Source: a bacterium (GTDB taxonomy: Bacteria > Planctomycetota > Planctomycetia > Pirellulales > Pirellulaceae). Taken from it: a stretch of 14,841 nt of DNA. The stretch is from assembly GCA_030432015.1 (NCBI GenBank), contig JAUIHJ010000098.1, positions 1-14,841 on the forward strand. Direction: 5' to 3'. Each line of letters begins with the position of its first letter. The first letter of the stretch is position 1. Under the pieces are notes generated by a model that was not told where the DNA came from, ran no database searches, and saw only the letters and a program-made list of their open reading frames with translations. Below, piece after piece: positions 1-6,554 of this stretch. The position numbers and the translations under genes were made by a program.

Positions 1-1
1 G

Positions 2-385
2 CACCCCGGTAAGTATGCCGAGTTGCTCTCACAGAATATCAAACGTCACAACGCTAAGGTCTGGCTGGTGAATACGGGCTGGAGTGGTGGACCCTATGGC
101 GTGGGCAAGCGTATCAGCCTTGCCAGTACCCGGGCGATCCTGGATGGGATTCATGCCGGTGTCTTGGGTGATGCACCAACCGAGCGGGAGCCGTTCTTCG
201 GGCTGGATGTGGTCACGGAATGTCCTGGTGTGCCGAGCGAAATTCTGGTTCCCAAAAACACCTGGGCTGATGCTGCCGCCTATGATCAGACCGCCAAGAA
301 GCTTGCCAATCTGTTTCGCGACAACTTCAAGTCGTACCAGGACGGCGTGAGCGACGCGGTTGCTGCGGCAGGACCAGGCGAGTAA
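2..385 (+). CDS. pckA: Phosphoenolpyruvate carboxykinase (ATP), C-terminal fragment
   Basis: The 5' part lies outside the window; the frame is open from base 2 and ends at TAA 383-385, giving 127 visible residues. The visible start, HPGKYAELLSQNIKRHNAKVW, followed by LVNTGWSGGPYGVGKR, is the conserved C-terminal region of the ATP-dependent PEPCK family, including the NTGW(S/T)GG(P)YGVGKR segment near the nucleotide site. The tail LANLFRDNF is also typical of the family end. The enzyme converts oxaloacetate and ATP to phosphoenolpyruvate, ADP and CO2 in the cytoplasm, a gluconeogenic step. It is not the GTP-dependent type, whose C-terminus differs. A strong hairpin terminator follows 70 nt downstream, so it appears to end its transcript. 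The internal TTG at position 23 is not the true start, since homology continues upstream of it to the window edge. Confidence 0.93.
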   Translation, partial: HPGKYAELLSQNIKRHNAKVWLVNTGWSGGPYGVGKRISLASTRAILDGIHAGVLGDAPTEREPFFGLDVVTECPGVPSEILVPKNTWADAAAYDQTAKKLANLFRDNFKSYQDGVSDAVAAAGPGE

Positions 386-454
386 CGTCGCTGGTGGCTT
401 TCATGCGGCAGCAACGTGCTGCTCGCACGCCAGCTCAGACGCTCGACGTCATCC

Positions 455-496
455 AAACGGCTCGCGATTTGTGTGCGCACGATCGCGAGCCGTTTT
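455..496 (+). terminator. Strong intrinsic terminator after pckA
   Basis: AAACGGCTCGCGAT (455-468) and ATCGCGAGCCGTTT (482-495) are perfect 14-bp inverted complements separated by 13 nt, with T at 493-496. The loop itself contains the 8-bp palindrome GTGCGCAC (473-480). The A-rich left end gives a short U-run on the opposite strand too, so it may work in both directions, but its position just after pckA favours rightward termination. Confidence 0.8.
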
Positions 497-618
497 ACGT
501 TGGCAAACCGAGGCGGTCACAAAATTGGGCGGTCATACGGCCTCCGAGATGACCGAGGGCAATGCGGCGACCATCCGGGACCGGCTCGTTCTTCGCCGCC
601 CCTTAGATTCAACTGAGG

Positions 619-661
619 AAAAACCGCCTGCCGGCAAAGAAAGTGCCAGTCCCGCTGGCGG
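619..661 (-). terminator. Probable intrinsic terminator of the leftward feo/ceramidase-like transcript
   Basis: Read on the minus strand, the order is CCGCC, 7 nt, CTGGC, a 9-nt loop, GCCGG, 2 nt, GGCGG, then TTTTT. This makes an interrupted two-part stem (5 bp outer, 5 bp inner with one G-U pair) followed directly by a U-run. It lies about 70 nt past the stop of the ceramidase-like gene. A shorter alternative stem, CCCG-CTGG-CGGG at 651-662, overlaps it. Confidence 0.45.
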
Positions 662-733
662 GATGTGCGCTGCTGAATCGCGCTCGGCTATTGACAGCTT
701 CCGCGCCGCTCCGAATCCACCCGACACGCCTGG

Positions 734-2878
734 CTACGGGGCGGCGAAACGTTGCACTTCTGAAACTTCAAGCGGCCGGTTGAAGACTGCGATCTCATCC
801 AGCCGGCCTTCCCAGTTGGAGCGATTATCCGTCCGGCCGCCAAAGAATAACTGGCGGACGTTGCTGATGACACCCGGTGCGGCAGTGGCGTCAATCTCCG
901 GTTGTGGATTGCCGTTCAAGTAGGCACGCACCGAATCTCCGCTGCGCACCAGGGCCACGTGATTCCAGGTCCAGCGGTCGATCGTCGTGGTGCCAACATG
1001 CGTCGAAGGCTTGCCCAACCCGTCGTGGTGTTGAAAGATCAGCTTACCAGCTCCGTCCTGCGTACCACCCAGCCCGAGGTGCTCGCCGGCTGCTCCATGG
1101 TCACGTCCCCGTGAAAACATCCAACCACTGACGTCGCGCGCGTCGACGGGCATTCCGTTCCAGAACCAGAGCGATACCGAGTAGTCGGCAGGCAGGCTGG
1201 AAATCCGGGCACGCATCCTCCCGCCAGCGAAATGCACCGCCCGGTTCTTGCTGGCGAAGGAGAAGCCTGCTGTTGATGGGCCTTCTAAGAACAACGCCAC
1301 ACCCGGCTCAAAGTAGGCGTCGCGACCCGCTGCCGTTTGATCCCTGGCCAGGGGACCGTCGAGATCTTCCAGACGCCAATAGGCGAGCGGATCGGCTTTC
1401 GAGATCGCAGCGGGCGCCTTGCCGCCGATACCTCCGTCGTGGCGGCGACGGGGCCGACCGGTAACCTGTTCCAGCAGTCCCAGGGCCGCTTCGGTAACCT
1501 TGGGCTCGGCCTGAACTTCGAGCCCGGCGGACCGCGCTGCCCAGGTATTGTAGCCGCCCAGGAAATGTTGTTCGGGTGGCGGGATATAGCCGTCGCCGCC
1601 GTTGGCCAGCTCAATCACCATGGTCGCGGGCGACGGACTTTGCAGCTTCAGCTTGAGCCCGGTCAGGGCGTAGGTCTCCGTGGGTGTGGTGGCGATGGCC
1701 ATGTCGCCGATCCGAATCGCCTGGACGACCACGTCCGTCGCCTGTCGCTCATGCAGGATCATCTGTTCCAGGGCATAAACCTCCTGGGAGTTGCTCGGCG
1801 GCCGATCTCCCATGGCATCGACGATGGACTGCGCCCAGTGCAGGCGTTGCGCGTCTGGAACGCGGTACTTCAGATTCAACCGTTGCTCGGCCATCGCCAG
1901 ATCGACGTCGTGGCGGTACGTCAGCCCCGCCAGGGTCTCGTGGGCGATTTCGAGCAGTCCTGCCGTGTAGCTTTCGATCGTTGGGGACTCGCGCTCCGCA
2001 GGGGGCACGCGGTAGTCGCGACGCCAGATGTCGCCACTGCAACCGTGCGACATGATGCCGACCAGCGGTGGGTGCCGGTCGCTTTGCCGCGGCGCCAAGT
2101 GCTGCTGCAGCCCATTGCAAAACAGGCCGAAGTAATCGGCACTGACACCTTGCTCGCCAGAAAAATAATGCATCGAAAAGTTGGCGAGGACGGCCAGCGG
2201 CGTGCCGTCGCGAGCCTGCAGCGAAATCATGGACAGATCCGGATCCTCGGGACCGGATTCGCCCGTCACATTGTCCCAGTTACCGCCGGCGTGCATGTTC
2301 GCACGCACCGTCAGGTTCCCGAACGGGTCTTCCGCCAAACGATCCGGGCGGCGAATCCAACGCCTGAGGGCCGTAAACGGTGCGGCGTCACCGACTCCCC
2401 AGGCAACTTGGGCCGGCTCCAGATTGGCCTCGGCCAGCGCGATCGCTTCGGCAATCTTCTCTCGGAGATACGGTACGTAGGTTGGATCAAGGTTGGTACC
2501 GAGGCAGCTCATCGAAGCCGGCGCGGAATGCGTATGCGTGGCGGAGATCAGCATTCGCTGCGGCGTGATCTTGGTTCGCTGTGACGCTAATTGTTTGACT
2601 TCATCCAGAAACGGACGCTCCAACATGCAGCTATCGACGACGACAATCGCCAGCCGAGTTTCACCGTCATCAAGGACCAGGGCGCGGGCGTTGAGCGGCG
2701 TCTTGACTTGGTCGACGGTGCGGCTAAGCATGCCGCCGTTAACAATGACCGGAAACTGTACCGGCGTGACGTCGACGATTGCCGCGCCGCCGCGGAATTC
2801 CGCTCGAGCCGTGCGCGCGGCGATGGGGCTCGCTACGAGTAAGGCCAGGATCCACAGAACAGTCCAAAACACTTTCAT
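734..2878 (-). CDS. Secreted neutral/alkaline ceramidase-like hydrolase with C-terminal LamG domain
   Basis: 714 aa. The start is ATG at 2878 with AGGAAA upstream; an in-frame start 11 codons earlier would bury the signal peptide. Residues 1-26 (MKVFWTVLWILALLVASPIA, then ARTARA) look like a Sec signal peptide. Residues 27-480 resemble the neutral/alkaline ceramidase family (PF04734). Visible motifs are THTHS with H115/H117, NFSMHYFSG with H237, SHGCSGD near 278-283 where the family carries its serine nucleophile, TPTE401 and NGGDGYIPP with Y431; these correspond in order to the family's zinc ligands and active-site residues. Residues 495-714 form a LamG/concanavalin-like domain (AYWRLED start, SLWFW, WNHVALVRSG, LDEIAVFNRPL). 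By family, the enzyme may cleave an N-acyl amide outside the cytoplasm, but planctomycete members are divergent and the substrate is not known. It lies 43 nt downstream of the FeoB-associated gene and may be the last cistron of that operon. Confidence 0.82.
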   Translation of the reverse strand: MKVFWTVLWILALLVASPIAARTARAEFRGGAAIVDVTPVQFPVIVNGGMLSRTVDQVKTPLNARALVLDDGETRLAIVVVDSCMLERPFLDEVKQLASQRTKITPQRMLISATHTHSAPASMSCLGTNLDPTYVPYLREKIAEAIALAEANLEPAQVAWGVGDAAPFTALRRWIRRPDRLAEDPFGNLTVRANMHAGGNWDNVTGESGPEDPDLSMISLQARDGTPLAVLANFSMHYFSGEQGVSADYFGLFCNGLQQHLAPRQSDRHPPLVGIMSHGCSGDIWRRDYRVPPAERESPTIESYTAGLLEIAHETLAGLTYRHDVDLAMAEQRLNLKYRVPDAQRLHWAQSIVDAMGDRPPSNSQEVYALEQMILHERQATDVVVQAIRIGDMAIATTPTETYALTGLKLKLQSPSPATMVIELANGGDGYIPPPEQHFLGGYNTWAARSAGLEVQAEPKVTEAALGLLEQVTGRPRRRHDGGIGGKAPAAISKADPLAYWRLEDLDGPLARDQTAAGRDAYFEPGVALFLEGPSTAGFSFASKNRAVHFAGGRMRARISSLPADYSVSLWFWNGMPVDARDVSGWMFSRGRDHGAAGEHLGLGGTQDGAGKLIFQHHDGLGKPSTHVGTTTIDRWTWNHVALVRSGDSVRAYLNGNPQPEIDATAAPGVISNVRQLFFGGRTDNRSNWEGRLDEIAVFNRPLEVSEVQRFAAP

Positions 2879-2921
2879 GGGTGGGTTTCCTATGATCGGT
2901 TCGCGCCGCAAGCCGGCGGCT

Positions 2922-3173
2922 TCACAACTTTCCAGCGACCGGTTCGCGGTGCGACGAACGCTTGGTCCGTAGCGATTCGATGGGGATGATCTGCTGAGGG
3001 TTCGCCGGCAGGTCCGTGTTGGTTGGCAGATCGGCTGCCGTACAGCCTTGGCAACCGCCTCCGCAACCTGACGTGACGGATGGGTGCCGGCCAGACCATA
3101 TGCGTCGGCACAGGTATCCCACGGCGATGGCGATCACACCGATCGCAACGACGTCTTGCCATCCACTCTGCAT
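2922..3173 (-). CDS. FeoB-associated Cys-rich membrane protein
   Basis: 83 aa. The ATG at 3173 is preceded by GAGGTG at good spacing; a longer frame upstream would run into the end of feoB. One membrane segment (about residues 7-24, DVVAIGVIAIAVGYLC) is followed by a basic stretch and the cluster CGGGCQGC (C37, C41, C44), with C22 at the membrane edge. This layout, directly after feoB, matches the FeoB-associated Cys-rich membrane protein family (PF12669-like). Its role is not established; it may act as a metal-binding accessory, comparable in position to FeoC. It starts 41 nt after the feoB stop on the same strand, so it is very likely co-transcribed. The C-terminal half (residues 48-83) is hydrophilic and unlike other known proteins that I recognise. 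Confidence 0.8.
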   Translation of the reverse strand: MQSGWQDVVAIGVIAIAVGYLCRRIWSGRHPSVTSGCGGGCQGCTAADLPTNTDLPANPQQIIPIESLRTKRSSHREPVAGKL

Positions 3174-3214
3174 GTTGCACCTCGCCGATGGCCCTGCACC
3201 AAAGGGCGAAAAAA

Positions 3215-5431
3215 CTAGCTGGCGACAAACAACATCCCAACTTGATAGGTCACCATGGCTCCAAGATACGCCAAGACGGTCATGTAGACAAACGTGAAGG
3301 CAGGCCACTTCCAGCTATTCGTTTCGCGACGCATGACCGCCAACGTCGAAGCGCATTGCGCACACAACGCGAAGAACACCATGATCGAAAGCGCCACCGG
3401 CGTGTTGAAGACAAGCTGACCGCTTTCCTCCCATTTCGCTTTCTTCAGCGTTTGGGCCAAGGTCTCCGAGGACTCGCTCTCCTCCTCGCCGAGGTTATAA
3501 ATGACCCCCAGCGTCGCAATCACGACCTCGCGCGCGGGCAGGGAGGCGATCGCGGCACAGCCAATCCTCCAGTCCCAGCCCAATGGCTTGACCGCCGGTT
3601 CAATCAACTGTCCCATACGGCCCAGCACACTGAAACGCAGATACTGGCCTGCGATCCGCCCTTGGACGTCGGCCAATTCGACCATTCGCTCGCGACGCTG
3701 TTCGTCCACCTCGGGGGCAGCCTCGTTGAGTTTGTCGAGCTCCGCTTCCAGGCGGGTCTGCGCCGCCAACAGCGAAGGATCGATGTTCGCTGGATTTCGC
3801 GGATAGTAACCGGCAGCCCACACCACGATGGTGACCGCGAAGATCAACGTGCCGGCCCGTCGCACGAACGACCAGCCCCGCTCGAGCACTCGATGGACCA
3901 CAATGTCCAAACCCGGCAGTTTGTAGCTCGGAAGTTCCATCACGAAGGGCGGTGCGGCGCCTTTGACGATCGTCCGCCGCAGCACCAATGCCACGACCGT
4001 TGCCGCGACAATCCCGATCGCGTACATCGCGAACATCGTGAGGCCCTTGAGGCCGATCACTCCGAGATACCGACGGTCCGGAATGAAGGCGCCGATCAGC
4101 AAGGTGTAGACCGGCAGGCGGGCGCTACAGCTCATTAGCGGAGCAATCAAGATCGTGACCAGCCGATCTTTCGGGTTTTCAATTACGCGGGCCGCCATGA
4201 TGCCGGGAATCGCACAGGCAAAGGACGACAGGAGCGGGATGAACGACTTGCCGCTTAAACCGACACGGCTCATCAGGCGGTCCATCAGGTAGGCCGCCCG
4301 GGCCATATAGCCGCAGTCTTCGAGGATCGCAATGAAGAAAAACAGCACGAAGATCTGCGGCAAGAATACCAGGACGCCCCCTACGCCCTCAATGACTCCA
4401 CTGATCAGCAACGATCGCAACGCGCCAGGGGCCAACCATTGCATGACCAGATTGCTGGCATACTCATTCATGCCGTCAATCAGCGCGGATGCTGGTTCGG
4501 CCACATAGAACACGGATTGAAACATCACGACCATGACGAATGCAAAAAACAGCGAGCCGAGCCAGCGATGGGTGAGCACGCGGTCGATGCGGTCCGTGAG
4601 GCCTCGTTCGCGAGCCGGTTCACGCTGGAAGATCCCGCGAGTGACTTCGCCGACCCATTGATACCGGCACATCGCCTCGACCGCTGGAATCGGGACACCC
4701 GCGTTGCTCAATCGCTCGCGTGCCTCGGTGACGGCCGAGTGGGTATCGCGGCCAACTCCAGGGATCTCAGCCGCGGCGAGATAGCCGCTGGTGTCCAGCA
4801 GTAACCGCTCCGCCAAATACCGTGGGCGGACGCCGGACTCCACCAGCAATTCGACTTCGCGCTGAAAGGCTTCTGGGAAGGGGCTCGGAAGCGGCGATGA
4901 CTTGCGGTTCACTGCCGCTGCCAAGGCTGCCTTCAGTTCGGTCAGCCCGATCCGCTTATTCGCTTGCACTGCGACGACCGGAATCTCCAACCGGTCGGCC
5001 AAGGCTTCCAAGTCCAGGGTGATGCCCTTTTCTTTGGCCACGTCGACCATGTTCAGTGCCAGCACGGTGGGGCGACCCAGTTCGAGCACCTGGCTGACGA
5101 GATAGAGGTTGCGCTCCAAGTTGCTGGCATCCACAATGCACAACACGACGTCCGGCGCGTCAACGGCGTCCTGACGACCGAGCAACACGTCGACTGCCAC
5201 CATCTCGTCGGGAGAACGTGGTGCCAAACTGTATGAACCGGGTAAGTCCACAATGGAGAACGCCCGGTCATGAAAGCTGGTCTGGCCAACCTTCTTCTCG
5301 ACAGTGACCCCGGGGAAATTGCCGACGCGTTGGCGCACACCACACAACGCGCTGAAGAGCGTCGACTTGCCGGTGTTGGGGTTCCCGATCAGCGCGACGG
5401 TTATCGGAGGCGCGGTGTTCGAAGCAGGCAT
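3215..5431 (-). CDS. feoB: Ferrous iron transport protein B (GTPase-permease)
   Basis: 738 aa, within the usual FeoB length range; start ATG at 5431, stop TAG at 3215-3217. The N-terminal G domain has G1 GNPNTGKS (16-23), G2 Thr in NFPGVTVE (T43), G3 DLPG (62-65) and G4 NMVD (127-130). The G5 loop is VAVQANKR rather than a clear SA motif. The membrane half carries the family signatures PLLSSFACAIPGIMA and LIAPLMSCSARLPVYTLLIG, whose conserved cysteines are linked to iron passage, and a C-terminal second gate region (VVIATLGVIYNLG). It imports Fe(II) across the inner membrane under low oxygen or low iron. It lies 41 nt downstream of feoA and 41 nt upstream of the Cys-rich accessory gene. A charged insert (about residues 570-600, rich in E/R) lies between the two gate regions. 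Confidence 0.97.
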   Translation of the reverse strand: MPASNTAPPITVALIGNPNTGKSTLFSALCGVRQRVGNFPGVTVEKKVGQTSFHDRAFSIVDLPGSYSLAPRSPDEMVAVDVLLGRQDAVDAPDVVLCIVDASNLERNLYLVSQVLELGRPTVLALNMVDVAKEKGITLDLEALADRLEIPVVAVQANKRIGLTELKAALAAAVNRKSSPLPSPFPEAFQREVELLVESGVRPRYLAERLLLDTSGYLAAAEIPGVGRDTHSAVTEARERLSNAGVPIPAVEAMCRYQWVGEVTRGIFQREPARERGLTDRIDRVLTHRWLGSLFFAFVMVVMFQSVFYVAEPASALIDGMNEYASNLVMQWLAPGALRSLLISGVIEGVGGVLVFLPQIFVLFFFIAILEDCGYMARAAYLMDRLMSRVGLSGKSFIPLLSSFACAIPGIMAARVIENPKDRLVTILIAPLMSCSARLPVYTLLIGAFIPDRRYLGVIGLKGLTMFAMYAIGIVAATVVALVLRRTIVKGAAPPFVMELPSYKLPGLDIVVHRVLERGWSFVRRAGTLIFAVTIVVWAAGYYPRNPANIDPSLLAAQTRLEAELDKLNEAAPEVDEQRRERMVELADVQGRIAGQYLRFSVLGRMGQLIEPAVKPLGWDWRIGCAAIASLPAREVVIATLGVIYNLGEEESESSETLAQTLKKAKWEESGQLVFNTPVALSIMVFFALCAQCASTLAVMRRETNSWKWPAFTFVYMTVLAYLGAMVTYQVGMLFVAS

Positions 5432-5472
5432 TCCGTGGAACTCGTCGTTCTGAAAAATCGCATGGCAGCGGA

Positions 5473-5703
5473 TCAGTCGTGGCTGACAACCGAAACGCGG
5501 GCTGCCTCGCTTTTTCGCAGGCTCAAACGGTACCCGCGGACTTCGATTTCGATCGGATCGCCCAGCGGGGCCACGCCCAGCAAGCGAAACTCGACGCCTG
5601 GTGTCAGTCCCATTTCCAGGAGACGTAAGCTGACCTCATCCGTTCCTTCGATTCCCGTTACTTGGCCTCGCAGACCGACAGCCACCTCCGCCAACGTGCT
5701 CAA
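5473..5703 (-). CDS. feoA: FeoA family protein (second of two)
   Basis: 76 aa. The start is TTG at 5703, overlapping the TGA of the preceding FeoA gene, with GGGAG about 7 nt upstream; no ATG is available. The sequence is a single SH3-like FeoA domain: LRGQVTGIEGTDEVSLRLLEMGLTPG, then FRLLGVAPLGDPIEIEVRGYRLSLRKSEA, the usual LxxMGLxPG and GDPixiexrgxxlsLRxxEA pattern. FeoA is a small cytoplasmic protein thought to support FeoB. This copy keeps the canonical GDPIEIEVRGYRLSLR segment better than its partner, so it is the likelier orthologue of classical FeoA. Translational coupling with the upstream copy is likely because their stop and start overlap. Confidence 0.92.
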   Translation of the reverse strand: MSTLAEVAVGLRGQVTGIEGTDEVSLRLLEMGLTPGVEFRLLGVAPLGDPIEIEVRGYRLSLRKSEAARVSVVSHD

Positions 5704-5936
5704 CGTGCAACTCCCGCCCTGACCAGGATTCCCACCGTATCATTTTGGCGAAAACAGAGGCGATGCCCCGCCAGGCTGACGATGCAGGGCGTCCCGGGCT
5801 GAAGCATTTCGATCATCACCCCGCTGCGCAGCCCAAGTTCCTCGAGTCGGTGAACATCTTCAGCGCCGCCAACCAATTGGTCGATTTCGGCGACTTCTCC
5901 TCGAGATAGAAAATGCAGAGGGATCAGGTCGGACAC
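5700..5936 (-). CDS. FeoA family protein (first of two)
   Basis: 78 aa, first gene of the feo operon. The frame opens at GTG 5936 and no ATG is in frame; I see no clear Shine-Dalgarno sequence, so the start is the least certain point. The FeoA core is present: SRGEVAEIDQLVGGAEDVHRLEELGLRSG, then MLQPGTPCIVSLAGHRLCFRQNDT. It departs from the second copy at the usual GDP position (GTPCIVSLAGHRLCFR) and carries two cysteines in that half. Two tandem FeoA proteins with different cores suggest either a heteromeric FeoA partner for FeoB or a division of labour. Known Feo operons with duplicated FeoA exist, so this arrangement is not unique. Confidence 0.9.
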   Translation of the reverse strand: MSDLIPLHFLSRGEVAEIDQLVGGAEDVHRLEELGLRSGVMIEMLQPGTPCIVSLAGHRLCFRQNDTVGILVRAGVAR

Positions 5937-5967
5937 GTGGGTATCGGCGGGGTGGTTGGGGGCATGA

Positions 5968-5991
5968 ATCGAGATTGAGATCGAGAATGAG
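5968..5991. repeat. 12-bp tandem direct repeat upstream of the feo operon
   Basis: ATCGAGATTGAG (5968-5979) is followed directly by ATCGAGAATGAG (5980-5991), 11 of 12 identical. The repeat places TGAGA half-sites one helical turn apart, and the second copy runs into the Fur-like operator at 5986-6004. Confidence 0.75.
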
Positions 5992-6004
5992 ACTGTATCT
6001 CAAT
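5986..6004 (-). promoter_or_regulatory. Fur-like operator of the feo operon
   Basis: AATGAGACTGTATCTCAAT is a near-palindrome with 7-nt arms (one mismatched pair) and a 5-nt centre, 50 nt upstream of the first feoA start. It matches 12 of 18 informative positions of the classical 19-bp Fur box pattern AATGATAATNATTATCATT. With an iron-uptake operon downstream, an iron-responsive repressor site is the most likely role. Which regulator binds (Fur or another family) cannot be told from the window. I could not place a convincing -35/-10 pair for this operon. Confidence 0.5.
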
Positions 6005-6006
6005 AG

Positions 6007-6023
6007 GCATGATAATATCATGC
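6007..6023. promoter_or_regulatory. 17-bp palindrome next to the Fur-like site
   Basis: GCATGATAATATCATGC has perfect 7-bp arms around a 3-nt centre. It lies 3 nt beyond the Fur-like site and contains ATGATAAT, the half-site core of the Fur consensus. It may be a second operator for the same regulator or a site for a different metalloregulator. It could also serve the rightward small basic protein gene, whose start is 209 nt away. Confidence 0.5.
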
Positions 6024-6055
6024 GTTGAGCGGTAGAGCAATGACCAAAATCCAGC

Positions 6056-6074
6056 GGCACCGGGTGCCAGGCAC
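6056..6074. repeat. Alternating GGCAC/GGTGCC inverted units
   Basis: GGCACC-g-GGTGCC (6056-6068) is a perfect short palindrome, and GGTGCC-a-GGCAC follows at once in the overlapping unit. It lies in the divergent intergenic region between feoA and the small basic protein gene. It could fold, or be a remnant of an intergenic repeat; no T-run follows, so it is not an obvious terminator. Confidence 0.4.
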
Positions 6075-6170
6075 GGAGGAATGGGCGTCCGCACCAAGAG
6101 AATTCTGGGTTTCTACGGCGCCGCACCGAGGTTGCAAGCAGCTGGAAGCAGCTATATAGTGTGAGATTGC

Positions 6171-6200
6171 TTGAAAACATACATGGCTGACAGATAGGAT
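6171..6200 (+). promoter_or_regulatory. Candidate sigma70-type promoter for the small basic protein gene
   Basis: TTGAAA (6171-6176) and TAGGAT (6195-6200) are separated by 18 nt and lie 31 nt upstream of the ATG at 6232. Two direct copies of AAGCAGCT (6136-6143 and 6146-6153), ten bases apart, precede it. The hexamers are recognisable but not perfect. Confidence 0.4.
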
Positions 6201-6231
6201 CCGGGACCAACGAACGCCGGAAAACCCCCAG

Positions 6232-6450
6232 ATGACAATTGACAAGAGCTTAAAAGTCCGCGCCGGAATGATGCGCAGCCGCAACGTCCTGACCCGCGCC
6301 GAGAGAATTGAGAAACTCAAGGCCGCCGAACGGTGGGCTGACGGCGATGCGGTTTATGGCCTTCCCAAGGTGCGCGTCCAGAAGTTGTCGCTGAAGAAAA
6401 AGAAGAAAGTGAAGAAGGAAGAGGAAGAGGGCGACGACAAGAAGAAGTAG
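6232..6450 (+). CDS. PVC-superphylum small basic protein (TIGR04137-like)
   Basis: 72 aa. MTIDKSLKVRAGMMRSRNVL then TRAERIEKLKAAERW matches the small basic protein family described as conserved across Planctomycetes, Verrucomicrobia and Chlamydiae (TIGR04137). In that family the pattern SL(K)…RNVLxRAERIxxL…W is the signature. It is thought to act with RNA, DNA or the ribosome, but no precise role is known. The C-terminal tail (about residues 53-72) is almost only Lys, then Glu/Asp, then Lys (LKKKKKVKKEEEEGDDKKK), a charged, probably disordered extension. The start is ATG at 6232 with no strong Shine-Dalgarno sequence. It is 104 nt upstream of larA on the same strand. Confidence 0.85.
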   Translation: MTIDKSLKVRAGMMRSRNVLTRAERIEKLKAAERWADGDAVYGLPKVRVQKLSLKKKKKVKKEEEEGDDKKK

Positions 6451-6554
6451 TCTGGTCGCCGCAGGTGACGGGCACCCCGCGCTCGGCGCGACATGTTCAG
6501 TGCCTGCTCCACTACGCAACGCACTTCCTGCCGCCTCTCTTGGGGAATTCTTCT

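Larger units (their letters stand above)
386..733. other. Intergenic region between pckA and the leftward ceramidase-like gene
   Basis: 348 bases without a credible gene, between two convergent transcripts. Open frames crossing it have no recognisable protein features and run into the antisense of the flanking genes. What it holds is a perfect 14-bp inverted repeat at 455-495 and a second stem followed by T residues on the minus strand at 619-661. Both are listed separately as terminators. Confidence 0.7.

Noticed and set aside
360..923. Open frame (187 codons) on the plus strand across the pckA-ceramidase gap
   Set aside because: It runs through the terminator hairpins and into the antisense of the ceramidase-like gene, with no protein features.
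1337..2584. Long open frame (415 codons) on the plus strand
   Set aside because: It is antisense to the ceramidase-like gene, which has a signal peptide and recognisable motifs; the plus frame has none.
2905..2920. Small hairpin GCCGC/GCGGC between the Cys-rich gene and the ceramidase-like gene
   Set aside because: Only 5 bp, no U-run, and partly within the gap expected for read-through; it is not evidence for a terminator.
3080..4138. Long open frame (352 codons) on the plus strand
   Set aside because: It is antisense to feoB and its accessory gene, rich in His/Arg/Gln, with no recognisable domain.
6018..6320. Minus-strand open frames in the feoA-small basic protein gap
   Set aside because: They overlap the small basic protein gene antisense and include the operator palindrome; there is no ribosome site or family resemblance.
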